This document shows, in pieces, positions 10,275 to 21,119 of a DNA stretch of 64,000 bases (positions are counted from its first letter, which is position 1; the number at the start of each line of letters is the position of its first letter). The translations under genes were made by a program, and so were the position numbers. Source of the stretch: Begonia masoniana (taxonomy: Eukaryota > Streptophyta > Magnoliopsida > Cucurbitales > Begoniaceae); the NCBI GenBank assembly GCA_022432975.1, contig CM039511.1, positions 22,222,557 to 22,286,556 of the forward strand, given 5' to 3'. The notes below the pieces were generated by a model. That model ran no database searches. It was given only the letters and a program-made list of their open reading frames with translations, and was not told the origin of the DNA.

Positions 10275-12390
10275 ATGGAAAGCATTAATGATAGTGTAGA
10301 GGGTCCTGCACGTAGTCAAACGAAAAGGAAATCAGAAGTTTGGAATCATTTTACGAAGATTGACAGTTCTGATAGTAGCAATCCTAGAGCAAAATGTAAT
10401 CATTGCTCACAGTCATATGCATGTCATGCATCAAAGAATGAGACAACAAACTTGAAAAAACACATTCTTAATTGCAATAAATTATTGGCAAGTGTTGATA
10501 GGAAGCAAAAGACCTTAAGCTATCAGAATATGAGAGGGGGATCGAGTGTAACTTGTTTTACTCTTGAAACTTGTCAAGAATTGCTTGCAAAGATGATTAT
10601 TGTTGATGAATTGTCTTTGAAATTCGTTGAAGGAAAGGGTTTTAGAACATATTCGCAATATGTTCAACCTAAGTTTTCCATACCTTCTAGAACTACCATT
10701 GGACGAGATATTATGAGTATTTATGAGAAAGAAAAATTGAAATTGAAATATTATTTTAGAAATACATCTCAACGAGTATGCTTGACTACAGATACATGGA
10801 CTTCTGTTCAAAATTTAAATTACATGGTATTAACTGCTCATTACATTGATAGTGATTGGATATTGAGTAAGAGAATTATCAATTTTTGCTTGATTTCGTA
10901 TCATAAAGGCGAAACGATTGGTAAAGAAATAGAAAGATGTTTGTTTGAATGGGGAATTGAAAATGTTTTGACGATTACAATTGACAATGCTTCATCGAAT
11001 GAAGTTGCAATTTCGTATTTGGTCAAATGCTTTAGAAATTGGAATGAGTTAGTTTGAATGGAGAACACATGCATGTGGGATGTTTTGCACATATTTTGAA
11101 TTTGATTGTGTGTGATGGTTTAAAAGATCATCAAGAGTCTATTGCAAGAGTTCGTAGAATGGTGAAATTTGTTCGATCTTCTCCTTCAAGGCTACAACAA
11201 TTTAGAAATTGTGTTGAAAATGTAAAGATCACTTGCAAAAGTAATGTTCGTCTTGACGTACCTACTAGATGGAATTCTACATATTTAATGTTAGAAAGCG
11301 CCGAAAAGTATGAAAGAGCTTTTGCAAAGTTAATTGAAAGTGATAGTCATTATTTTCTTGATTTGGGTTGGGAAAGTGAAAGACCACCAACAATAGAAGA
11401 CTGGACTAATATTAGAGAGCTTGTCAAGTTTTTGAAGATCTTTTACGATACAACTGTTTCCGTTTCGACCTCCTCACATGTTACCGCCAATATTTATTTT
11501 AGTGAAGTGTGTAATTTGAAAATGATTATCCATGAGCATTCTCAGTGTGATAATCCATTGTTGAGAAGAATGACTATTGACATGCAAAGAAAGTTTGACA
11601 AATATTGGAGGAATTGTGATAAATTCAACATGTTGATGTGTGTAGCAATTGTACTAGACCCTAGATATAAAATGAAGTTTTTGAAACATTGTCTCACCAT
11701 GTTGTTTGATAGTGACAAGGCAAATGATTTAGTGAGACAAGTAGAAATTGTGATGGAAAGATTATATCTCCATTATAAATCTGATTTTGATACTTCAGAA
11801 GACAATTCTAGTATGATGGTTGGAATGACTTCTACCGTAACAAGACAAAGTAGTACTTCAACCCGGAATAAGGTGCATGAGATGTTTTTTAATGATCAAG
11901 ATAAGGATGGCGATTCAATTAATCAGACTGAAGTTCATCAATATTTATCTGAAAGATTAACAAAGTTTTCAGATAAAATTGATATTCTAGCATGGTGGAA
12001 AGTGAATTCCTTGAAATTTCCACTATTGAGTAAAATAGCAAGGGATGTATTAATTATCCCTATTTCAACAGTTGCTTCGGAATCAGCCTTTAGTAACGGA
12101 GGACGTGTGCTCGATTCATTTCGTAGTTCTTTATCCCCAAAGACTGTTGAGGCGCTTATTTGCACTCAAAGTTGGATTTGGATGGCAAAACATCAATCTA
12201 CCAACTTTAATTCTTCAGAGGCAAATATTGATGAAATTGAACAAGGTATGTACTATTTTATTTTATATCTTTGTTTTCTTTTCGTTTCATACTTCTAATT
12301 CATTTTATGTAATTGGTTTATCAATTATATTTTGTAGATTTCACATCACCTAATGGAGAAGAAGATATTCTTCCAATATTGGTGGAATAG
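10275..12390 (+). pseudogene. hAT-family transposase with one frameshift
   Basis: The first reading segment (10275-11057) has a BED zinc finger (SEVWNHFTKI...CNHCSQSY...LKKHILNC) and the RNase-H-like start with TTDTWTS and the second acidic site IDNASSN. The second segment (from about 11060) has MHVGCFAHILNLIV, DVPTRWNSTY, and the C-terminal hAT dimerisation region (STVASESAFSNGGRV) near 12065-12110. The break at about 11055 fits loss of one T in a T run. An intron is likely at 12246-12337 (GTATG...TTTTGTAG), giving a short last exon ending GGTGGAATAG at 12390. Apart from the frameshift the protein looks complete, so a young inactive copy or a sequencing error are both possible. Confidence 0.88.
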
Positions 12391-12766
12391 TTGAAGGCTT
12401 GCAGCGAATATTCTGTTTGATATTTTGTTTGTTTCTCTATCGTGGTCGTTGATAACTTGATATTATTACTTTTGTTATAATATTATTTTTATTTGTTAAA
12501 AGGATTTATTGTTATTTTGACTTTACTTTTCGTTTTTTATTCTTCTAGTACATTTTTTTTTTATTTATATTTGACTATATATCTAATTTTTTTTATCTCC
12601 CCCAATTTAAATTTATATTATTTAAATTTTTAGAAAATAGGTTGTAATGGTTCGGTTTTGGTACGCTGAAATACCGGTTTCGGTTCGGTAAATCCGAAAC
12701 CGAAACCGATCAGTTTGGTTCGGTTTATCTCCAAAATCGAACCGAAACCGGTTTTGCACACCCCTA
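12391..12766 (+). other. hAT 1 3-prime region with subterminal repeats and terminal repeat
   Basis: An AT-rich UTR-like stretch is followed by 12643-12766, which is packed with CGGTTCGG, CGGTTTCGG and inverse CCGAAACCG motifs. It ends at CCGGTTTTGCACACCCCTA. Such arrays bind hAT transposase in related elements. Confidence 0.8.
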
Positions 12767-13727
12767 TATTCAACAATTTCTCTTTAGTCTGCTATTCCCT
12801 TTTACACCACTCCTCTCCTCTAACCGCCCTCCACGTCAGCTAGTTGGGATGTCCATCCAGTCCTCAAGTGTGTCCTCTTTCCTCTCCCTCTCGCTCCTCT
12901 TGCGACGTCTTCCCCATGTCGTATATTTTGGGTCGCAACAGACCAACGAATCACATTAAGGGAGAAAAACCCACTCTACGCCCATGGGTAGCCATGATTC
13001 CATGGCAGAGAAATTGATGTGAAAAATCCATCAATTGCAGAGGGATCAATGTTTCAGACAAAGACTAATTGAGAGTCTTCAAAAATGTAAATCGTTGAGA
13101 CAGAGGTAATCATATTCATCGAATAAATCATGATTAATAAAAAAAAAGATAGCATCAAATATTTTTATGATAAAAAACGAATTAGGTTTAATATAAAAAA
13201 TTTGTATGTGAGAAAGAGAGGAAACATTGAAGGAAGAGAAGAAAGGGGAAGGTGGGGTTTAGGATGAAATGCGAGATTAGACCTATTAACCCAATCTTTC
13301 TGCCTCTAGGAATTTTTCGGATATGCTCGAATAGAATTCAAGTTTTAGAAGTAATTTTTTCAATTTTTTTTTAAAAATTTTTTTTTAATTTTGTTTTTGT
13401 TTTTGTTTTTCCTTCTGGGTTTTAGTTGACAGTTGACACAACGAACAAAGAGGAGTTATTTTGTGGGTTTGCCAAGTTGTATTTTCTTAGGAATAGACCG
13501 TTCTTGTCTTCTCGATTCTTTTGGTTTAAAGAACCTTAACACGGGACTGCATCCATGGAAGTTGGAATTTTCTATAAATAAACCTCTCTCTATTTTTACG
13601 TTCTTCTTTCATATATATACTGTCTGTCCTTCTCTTTCGTCCATCCAGGCTCTCCTCTCTCTCTTTCCTGCGTAGCAGGAGGAGGTCATTGACAAAGAGG
13701 GTTCCTCTCTCTTTCTCTCTCTAAGAG
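12767..13727 (+). promoter_or_regulatory. Upstream region and 5-prime UTR of the DUF761 gene
   Basis: Non-repetitive sequence with CCACGTCAGC (an ACGT core) near 12829-12838, T-rich runs at 13357-13410, and a TATA box TATAAATA at 13573-13580. About 150 bases lie between it and the ATG. The leader is CT-rich (CTCTCTCTTTCTCTCTC near 13703-13722), common in plant 5-prime UTRs. No other gene is seen in this stretch. Confidence 0.65.
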
Positions 13728-14413
13728 ATGGAGGAGAAGACAGAAGCCGTTGTTGCAGACCAGACCGCCATTGAAGCAGCTCGTCCTCCCAAAACCAAGA
13801 AGGCTGGAAATGAAGCCTCCGGCGGAGCGAAGAAGAAGAGAGGAGCAATGCATCTTCTTAGGGCTGCGATGTTTATGCTCCGCCGGCATTCCGGCAAATC
13901 GAAAGCCATTGAAGTCGGTTCGAAGGGGATGTGGAAGCAAGTGGTGGGTTCGATGCGCCCTCTCCATCTTCAAGGCAACCAATCGCCGCCACCGCCCATT
14001 CAAGAAGATACGCCATCTGCTCTAACTTTGCCCATGAACGAACATTACGAGGACGTTTTGCCGATGCCGTTTTCTCCGGGGGCTTCCAGCTCGTCATCTC
14101 ACTCCGCCGACGGCATGAGCAGGTAATGTCCCTGAAAATCATGTTCTCAATCGATTAATCTTGAGAAGTCACATCAATCAAATCATAAAAAGGTAATCAT
14201 AATTAAAATGATAATAGGTATGCATCGGCCGTCAATCTCCAGGAGTTGGATAGGAATGAAAGCAGTGATAATGAGCACGAGGAACATGGAGGGGACGAGA
14301 TGATCGACATGAAAGCAGAGATGTTCATCGCTCAGTTCTACAAGAATATCAAACTCCAGCGATTGGATTCTATTCATCGTTACAACCAGAGGATTCAGAG
14401 GTCAATGGAATAA
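13728..14413 (+). CDS. DUF761-domain protein, two exons
   Basis: This is the only convincing host gene in the window. Exon 1 is 13728-14122 and exon 2 is 14218-14413. The intron has AG|GTAATG and ATAATAG|G ends and splits an arginine codon. The joined product is 196 residues. The N-terminal half is basic (KKKRGAMHLLRAAMFMLRRH), the middle is proline- and serine-rich, and exon 2 gives the C-terminal DUF761 signature MKAEMFIAQFYKNIKLQRLDS. That family includes cotton-fibre-type small proteins of unclear function, often basic and responsive to development or stress. The start was chosen because it follows a TATA box and CT-rich leader. The frame has no lesions, so it is probably functional. Confidence 0.88.
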
Positions 14414-14993
14414 AAATAAATGGTTTTAGGGCTTCTCTCCATGCATGCATGGATGGATTTATGGTTTTTCCTATATTTTTGGTTATTTAATCATCATTCT
14501 CGTATGTGATTTATGATAAAAAAAAATGATGGGCATAGTGCTCAGAATTGGTCATCTGCAGAAAAGATTGCTTGTTATTATGAGTAATTTGATTGTTTTA
14601 TTTTGATTTGGTCATATAGTTTTTATAGTTTTGTTTCTCTTATTGCACATTAATTTAATCTTTAATTTACACAGTTAATTTTTCACTATTTACATTATAT
14701 AAACTTTGTGTTTTGAAAATATTATCATTGATACGATAGATTCTATTGTTAAATATTTCATTGTGTGATCGATTAATTAGCTCGTAATTGATAAATTATA
14801 TGAATTAGTTATTCAAAAAAAAAAAAAACATGGTAATAAAGGATAGAGTTATAATTATCGAAGTTTTTTCTCCGTAACATTAAAGATTATACAGTTGTCA
14901 TATATCTATTTTTTTCTGAGCTTCATAATTTAGAGTTTATTAGTTTTCTACTTTTCTTTTTCTACTATTGTCTATATTCAATTTTAAAGTTGT
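14414..14993. other. 3-prime flank of the DUF761 gene
   Basis: AT-rich sequence holding the 3-prime UTR and intergenic DNA. AATAAA-like signals (AAATAAATGG) occur just after the stop. No coding or repeat structure was recognised up to the hAT target-site duplication at 14994. Confidence 0.6.
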
Positions 14994-15049
14994 ATTAGAG
15001 CTAGATATGTTTAATGGGCAGGTTAGCGAGCCAAGCATGACCCAATCCT

Positions 15050-16105
15050 ATGAGGCGGGCCGAGTCGAGCCCAAAGGCTGGGCTCGCAAGCTTGCTAGGG
15101 ACCGAGTCAGACGGTCCCCAAATGAGCCTGCTCGTTGGCTCGGCAGGCCAGGCTCATGAGCCAGCTAGCTCAAACAAACAGCAACGGTCATTTGCTATTC
15201 GACAGCAGTGTTTTGCTGCCTCCTGCTACCATTCTCCCAAAATTTTCCATCTTATGTGTTCAGAGTTTCATCCCAAACACATGTATACAAAGAAATCTTA
15301 GCAAAACCATAAACATTTTTCGACAATAATCGAACAAAAAACCAACTAACCTTGAAAACTCATTTCACAAACGTTGAACCTCTCCTTGAGACGAACACGT
15401 TGACACTAGATTCTTGTCAAACGGATCTCGATCGGTCGCTTGCGCCCTCCCTCTGTCTCTCATGTATGTGCGTGAAGCGGGAAAGAAGGAAAGAGAGAAT
15501 AGGGAGCCATCTTCTCTCTTTTCTTTTAATAAATTTATTTGTAATATTATTTTAATTAAATTACATAAAATATAGAGCAACGGTCGCGAGCCCCAGGGCT
15601 GGGCTCGCGAGCCCGATAGGGATCAACCTAGGCGGTCCCCAAACGAGCAGGCTAGGCTCACATATCAGCCCGCCCGAACACACAGCAACGATCATTGGCT
15701 ATCGGGCGGTGGCGTTCTGCTGCCTCCTGCTACCATTCTCCCAAAATTCTTCATCTTACGCATTCAGAGTTTCAACTCAAACACGTTATACAAAGAAATC
15801 CGAGCAAAACGGGGTCGACGAAATCCAAGCAAAACCCTAAACATTTTTCGGCAAAAATCTAACAAAAAACTAACTAACCTTGAAAACTCCTTTCACAAAG
15901 GTTGAACCTCTCCTCGAGACGAACACGTTGACACTAGATTCTTGCCGAACGGATCTCGATCGGCCATCGGCGCCCTCCCTCAGTCTCTCATGTATGTGCG
16001 TAAAGCGGGGAAGAAGGAAGGGGAGAATAAGGAGCCCTCTTCTTCTTTTTTTTTTTAATAAATTTATTTATAATATTATTTTAATTAAATTAATTAAATT
16101 ACAGA
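15050..16105. repeat. Imperfect direct duplication of about 530 bp in hAT 2
   Basis: About 15050-15575 and 15580-16105 are diverged copies. Shared blocks include GGCTGGGCTCGC, CTGCCTCCTGCTACCATTCT, CTTGAAAACTC and GACACTAGATTCTTG in the same order, and both end with an AAATTTATTT(G/A)TAATATTA tail. This doubles the CGAGC-rich subterminal region. It is followed by a (CCCTCC)n run at 16135-16164. Confidence 0.85.
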
Positions 16106-16720
16106 GCAACAGTCAAATGACCATTGCCCACCCCCACCCCCTCCCCCTCCCCCTCCCCCTCCCTTTATAAATTTACTTTCCTCTCTTCATTTTTTTCACC
16201 AAATCTTATTCAATCTCTTAAATTCATTTCTCAAATAGTGTTTTCAATCAATCTCTCTCTTTTTACAATTCACTTTTTTCCTCATTCAACAAGTTATATT
16301 TCAATTTATTTGTTTTTACATAATTTTTAATTGTAGTTATACTACCTAAATTTTTTTACATTAATTTTTTTTTGAAGTTTTGTATACGTAGATTTGATCA
16401 ATTCACACCACCTATAAGCTTTTGTTAGACATTGGTTTTGTGGTATCAATTTATTATTAAAAATTTAATTTTATTTATTATGGATCCTTGCAATTATAAT
16501 ATTGATGATAATGACATAGAAAAAATTAGAGAATTAAATCCTACATTTTCTATGAGACAATCATCTACATAAGCATCCACTTCACCTAGAAAAAGAAGAC
16601 ATAAAATTTCGAATGTATGAAAACATTTTGTTTTAAAAGTTGTTAAAATTGCCGAAAAAATAGAAATTAGTGTCCAATGTAAATATTGTGCTAAAAATTA
16701 TGTTTATATTTCTGGTAACT

Positions 16721-17196
16721 CTACTTGTGATGACCCGAATGTGCACGTATGGTACGATGGTTACATGAACCAGAACCCGGATGGCGGTACGTCCGCGCAG
16801 ATGAACCGGAAGGTGACAGGTCGTAAAAAGGGGGTCGTCACAATCCCACATCGCTTGGGGAAGTATGTGGAAATGAAACATATGTAAAGAGACCCTCTTA
16901 ACATAGCAAGACGCGTTTTGGAGCACAATTGACAACGGATCTCATAAGAACTCCGAAGTTAAAAGTGCTTCGGCGAGAGCAATTCCAGGTTGGAACTCCG
17001 AAGTTAAAAGTGCTTCGGCGAGAGCAATTCCAGGTTGGAACTCCGAAGTTAAAAGTGCTTCGGCGAGAGCAATTCCAGGTTGGGTGACCTTCCGGGAAGT
17101 TCTCGCCAAACAAAGCCGTGAGGGGAGGATATTGGGCTGCGGCCCAATCCTCAGAGCGGACAATATCTTGCTGGGAATGAGGGTCGTTACACTACT
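16721..17196 (+). mobile_element. Cassandra-like solo LTR carrying 5S rRNA-derived sequence
   Basis: The LTR is 16726-17191 (466 bp). It begins TGTGATGACCC and ends GGGTCGTTACA, imperfect inverted ends matching at 9 of 11 positions. A 5-bp duplication CTACT flanks it (16721-16725 and 17192-17196). The stretch 16937-17105 resembles the 3-prime two thirds of plant 5S rRNA (GGATCTCAT, AACTCCGAAGTTAA, GTGCTT, GGCGAGAG, GGTTGGGTGACC, GGGAAGTTCTCG). Carrying a 5S-like Pol III promoter inside the LTR is the hallmark of Cassandra TRIM elements. No second LTR or internal domain is present. Confidence 0.85.
16949..17083 (+). repeat. Triplicated 45-bp 5S rRNA promoter core
   Basis: Three identical 45-bp units at 16949-16993, 16994-17038 and 17039-17083 cover the box A and intermediate-element part of the 5S internal control region. 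Only the last unit continues into the full box C-like GGTTGGGTGACC. Their identity suggests a recent expansion. Confidence 0.95.
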
Positions 17197-19191
17197 AGCA
17201 CCATTGGTAGACATTTTCAAAAATGTCACTTAAATGAGATAACACGAGATCAAACACAATCTCAATTAATTGTTAGTAGTAGTGACATTTTCACATATTC
17301 ACAAAATAGAATGAGAGAAGGAATAGCACAACTTGTAGCACAATCTGAGTTGTCTTTATCATTCACCGATAGTGAAGTGTTTGGAAAATTTATGAAAGAA
17401 TATACTACTTCTAGTTTTAAACGTGTCCTTAGAAGTACTACGAAAAATGATATTCTTAAAATGTTTATGGATATGAAAAATAAATTAATTACATTTTTTT
17501 TCAAAAGCTCCTTCATTGTCTATTTACATTACGTCTGGTTTATGGAATGCATATAATGTTGTTGATTATATAGTTGTAACATCTTATTTTATTGATGAAT
17601 CTTGACAATTAAATAAAAAAATTTATGATTTCGTAATTGTGAATATCCTCATTTTGGCAACACCATCTATAGATTTATTATGACAATATTACAAGAATAT
17701 TCTATTAAAGATATAATTTTTAGCATAACTCTTGATAATATTAGTGCTAATGATGTTGCTATTTCTCAATTTAAGAATTATTTACAATTAGATGTTACTC
17801 GTGGTTCTCTTTTTCACATGATATGAGTGTCATATTTTAAAAATCGACGTAGATAATAGGTGAAATTCAACTTATTTGATGTTGCAAAATGCTAGGTCAT
17901 TTGTATCAAAGTTGTGATATTACTAATATCGTTTTTGAATTTTTAAAACTTTTTTGTGATGCTACAAATCAATATTCTGGAATTTATTATCTCAATTATA
18001 ATATTATTTTTCATATTTTTTGTAGATTTAACGTGTAATTTTTCAAAATATCGACTAGTAGATGAATTTAGTAATATTTTTAATAAAATAGAAACAAAAC
18101 TTAAAAAATATTGGTATAACATTTCTCTTATTTTTTATTATGGATGCATTATGGATCCAAGATTTAAATTAAAATGAGTATGTCTTATGTTTAATAGAAT
18201 TTTTACAAATTTATGCATTGCATCTTTAATTACTAGTGATGACATAACAAATAGAGTTGCTAATTTATATGCTTCTTATGAAACAAAATATTCCAATGTG
18301 AATCATTATTATTCACGACTTCCACATACCGAGGGTTATCCTAGTAGTAGTAGTGGTGGTGGTGGAGGTAGTTTTAGTCGACAATATAGTATTTATGATA
18401 TATGAAGTAAATTACAAACTGAAAATTATTCTACTTATTCTACAAATTAACTCAATATTTATTTTAAAGCTCGTTATCAATTTTCTCAAGATTGAAATTT
18501 TGACATTTTAGATTGGTAGAAAAAACATTCTACTACATATCATATTCTTTCTATAATGACACGTGATCTACTAACACCTCTTGTTTCTACTGTAGCATCA
18601 TAATCCGCTTTTAGTGCAGGTGGACGTGTTTATGATGAACGAAGAGATCAACAACGAGATGATGAAATTTTGAAGTAATTTTTTTTCAAATTTGTAATTT
18701 TTTTTCGTTTTTGTAATTTTTTTCAAATTCAAATTTCTTTCTATATGTCAAAATATTTTTAATGATATTTATGTGATATTTTTTATTGAATAGTCTCAAA
18801 TAATTTTTTTATTAATACATTCAATTTTATATGTCTTAACATAACTAATTTTTAAATTAAATAAGTAAATATCGTTGGGATATAATTATTAATACTTATT
18901 ATAATTTTAAATAAAAATGTTAAAAAAACTTATATTATATTAATATAAGTTAAAAATATTTATATACACTTGGCTCGTTAGGCTCGGCTAATTAAGGCTC
19001 GCTGATCCGGCTCAACTCGTTTGACTCATGGCTTGCGAGCCGGATCGGGTTGAAATTTTTTCAGGCTGGTTCATGAGGCTCGTTAGGCTCGATAGACTAA
19101 TTAGACTCGACTTGTTTAACTTGTTAGGCTCGGTGAGCCAGACTATTTCTAGCTCAGCTCGGCCGACTAATTTGTCATCTCTAATTAGAGC

Positions 19192-19380
19192 CTATTGCTT
19201 TGAATATTGGATTCCTCAAAGTTCGAAAAAATGAGTGAAAAAAACATTGGGTCTTCCTAAACAAAATCGATCTTGTTGATGCTCAATCCAAATGAGTTTT
19301 TAATGCACGAATAACCTTAATGAAGCAAATTATCTGGTCACAATTGATGGAAAATGCCTACTTTATAGAGAGAGAAATTA
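19192..19380. other. Unassigned spacer between hAT 2 and the TRIM candidate
   Basis: AT-rich sequence in which no coding or repeat structure was recognised. Confidence 0.5.
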
Positions 19381-19921
19381 TGGAGTCTTCCGGTGCTCCC
19401 AATACAATATTATTCACTTTGGGCCGGAGCCCACACAGATTTATTCTTAGAGTTAGCCCACAACACGTTGTACTTGGTAAAGAGGAGAACTCTACTTATA
19501 AACCGCTCAATTTCTACTTTCCAAAGTAATGTTGGATCATATATTCTACTGGGTATGAGCTGAGCCCTCATAACCAACTGAATCTTTGGGTCGTATTTGT
19601 CTTCACAATGTGGGCTGCAACAGTCTCTACCCTTGGGGGCTCGACTTCCATGTCGACCATACTTTCGATTAGGAATTGGCTCTGATGTCATTTTTGAAGT
19701 TTCTCAATGCTCCTAGTACAATATTATTCATTTTGGGCTGGAATTTGCACGAATTTATTCTTGAGATTAGTCCAAAATGCGTTATAATAAATAGGGAGAA
19801 AATTTTTACTTTATAAATCACTCAATTTCCTTTCTCCAAAGCAATGTGGTATTGTGTATCCCTACTAGTATGAGCTGGACCTTCACATTCAACAGAATTT
19901 TAGGTCGTTCTTACCTTCACA
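19381..19921 (-). mobile_element. Candidate TRIM (small LTR retrotransposon without genes)
   Basis: Two diverged direct repeats of equal length (227 bp, 19381-19607 and 19695-19921) flank an 87-bp interior. On the minus strand the repeats begin TGTGAAG and end in CTTCA or CTCCA. Four bases after the first repeat comes TGACATCAGAGCC, close to the methionine tRNA primer site TGGTATCAGAGC. Size and layout fit a terminal-repeat retrotransposon in miniature. No target-site duplication is recognisable and the repeats are clearly diverged, so it is old. Confidence 0.6.
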
Positions 19922-19941
19922 AGGCAGGCTCCCACTGAATA

Positions 19942-21119
19942 TGTGACAGCCCGAGACCGAACCCGATCAAAGTCCAGGGTCGGAGCCGTCACTCCGGGAT
20001 AGTCAACGGGAAACGGTGACTATTTTTTTTTAAAAAAAAACAAACAGAAAACAAACTGAACTTTTAAGAGTAAAACCCTAAAGCTTAACAGAGAAGGAAA
20101 AACATTTCCGGGATTTGGAATCAGAGCAGAGAAAAGGAAACAGTTCAAAACTAGACTACAAAATGAATGGCAGCAGGAGAAATGAAACAGTGCAATTGGC
20201 AGTACCAGGAAACAGAAAATGAAGGCGGAAGACTTAGTTTAAGAGGGGCAGCGGTGAATTCAAATAAGACAAAATTGAACAGTGATCGGTGGATCAAAAT
20301 GTGAACAGGGTTCAGCGGAAGAGACTGGATAAAACTGGGCAGAAGAGGTGGTGACGTCAATCGGAAGATGGGTGACGTCAAGCGGAAGACACAGACGGTA
20401 ACTGAGATCGGATGAGGAGATGACGTCAGCCGAAAGATGGATGACGTCAACCGGAAGATATAAGCATTATACTGGCGGAAGACTTGGGTGACGTCAACCG
20501 GAAGACGGGGTTTTAAACTGGGCGGTATGACTGAATTGACTGGGGCGGATGACTAGGGCATATAACTGGGCGGATGACTAAATTGACTTTGACTGGGGCG
20601 GATGACTAAATTGACTTTGACTGGGGCGGGTGACTAAGGCATATAACTGGGCGGATGACTAAATTGACTTTGACTGGGGCGGGTGACTGAATTGACGACA
20701 TTTAACAGGATGACATATCAACAGAAGACATAACAACAGAAGGCATAAAGCTTCAAAATTTATTAAAAACCCGATTTCAAAACATAGTTTTAAAACAACA
20801 TATTTGACAACATGACAGACAACATGACAGAGATTCGAGAAAACAAACTGCATAGATAGCTCTAAAACTCGAGACAATCCATGCACACACTAACAGAGAA
20901 AACTCAAGGCAGTCCCAGAATATTTCAAAATATATATTCAACTGTCAGACAGAAGTTTTAAAGAAAAACATCAACACAGATTTTATACCTCGTTTTGAAG
21001 ATCCCAAAAGTTTTACAGAACTTGACATACACTTCAAATGTTTTAAAACCCCAAAACAACTTGTACAAAACTTGACATAACTTTACATAAAACACATTCT
21101 CACAGGAATGACATACAAT
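19942..21119 (-). repeat. Family C left LTR, first part
   Basis: Starts TGTGACAGCCCGAGACC, as does the right LTR at 36613. It includes several TGACGTCA-NCCGGAAGA units (20351-20505) and a GGGCGGATGACTAAATTGAC-type tandem repeat (about 20520-20700). It is cut at 21119 by the family B element and resumes at 30791. Confidence 0.92.
20351..20700. repeat. TGACGTCA-centred units and GGGCGGATGACT minisatellite in family C LTR
   Basis: Five or six occurrences of TGACGTCA followed by (A/G)(A/G)CCGGAAGA-like sequence lie within 160 bp. They are followed by imperfect repeats of GGGCGGATGACTAAATTGAC with TTTGACTG. The same block occurs in the right LTR at about 37018-37405 with a different number of units. 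Confidence 0.85.

Larger units (their letters stand above)
9923..12766 (+). mobile_element. hAT transposon 1, left end missing
   Basis: A hAT transposase (10275-12390) is followed by a subterminal region rich in CGGTTCGG and CCGAAACCG, ending in a terminal sequence whose complement is TAGGGGTGTGCAAAACCGG. That matches typical plant hAT ends. No partner terminal repeat is seen upstream: the family A LTR abuts at 9922. The left end may lie beyond position 1 on the far side of the retrotransposon, or be deleted. Insertion of family A into hAT 1 is the simplest reading. Confidence 0.85.
16480..18678 (+). pseudogene. Degenerate hAT transposase, split by an LTR
   Basis: From the ATG at 16480 a BED-finger region can be read (PRKRRHKISNV, VQCKYCAKNYVY) with in-frame stops. 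It is interrupted at 16721-17196 and resumes with TSTIGRHFQKCH. Later pieces match hAT transposases: FMKEYTTSSFKRVLRSTTKNDI, ITSGLWNAYNVVDYIVVTSYF, then LTPLVSTVAS-stop-SAFSAGGRVYDERR at about 18570-18640, which is the C-terminal dimerisation motif. Many stops and frameshifts make it an old pseudogene. Confidence 0.88.
14994..19191 (+). mobile_element. hAT transposon 2 with exact 8-bp TSD
   Basis: The element spans 15002-19183. The 8-bp duplication ATTAGAGC occurs at 14994-15001 and 19184-19191. The ends are TAGATATG and, on the complement, TAGAGATGAC, matching seven of the first eight bases. Subterminal regions on both sides are rich in GCTCG/CGAGC motifs. The interior holds a degenerate hAT transposase (16480-18678) and a Cassandra-like LTR. 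Eight-bp duplications and TAGAGATG-like ends are standard for Ac-type hAT elements. Confidence 0.92.

Noticed and set aside
13609..14142. Several overlapping frames on both strands around the DUF761 gene
   Set aside because: Only the spliced plus-strand frame has a domain match, a TATA box and proper splice sites.
16124..16330. Proline- and serine-repeat reading frame
   Set aside because: It arises from a (CCCTCC)n run and has no features of a protein.
16949..17105. A functional 5S rRNA gene
   Set aside because: The 5S-like part lacks the gene start, is triplicated in its core, and lies inside an LTR with a 5-bp TSD.
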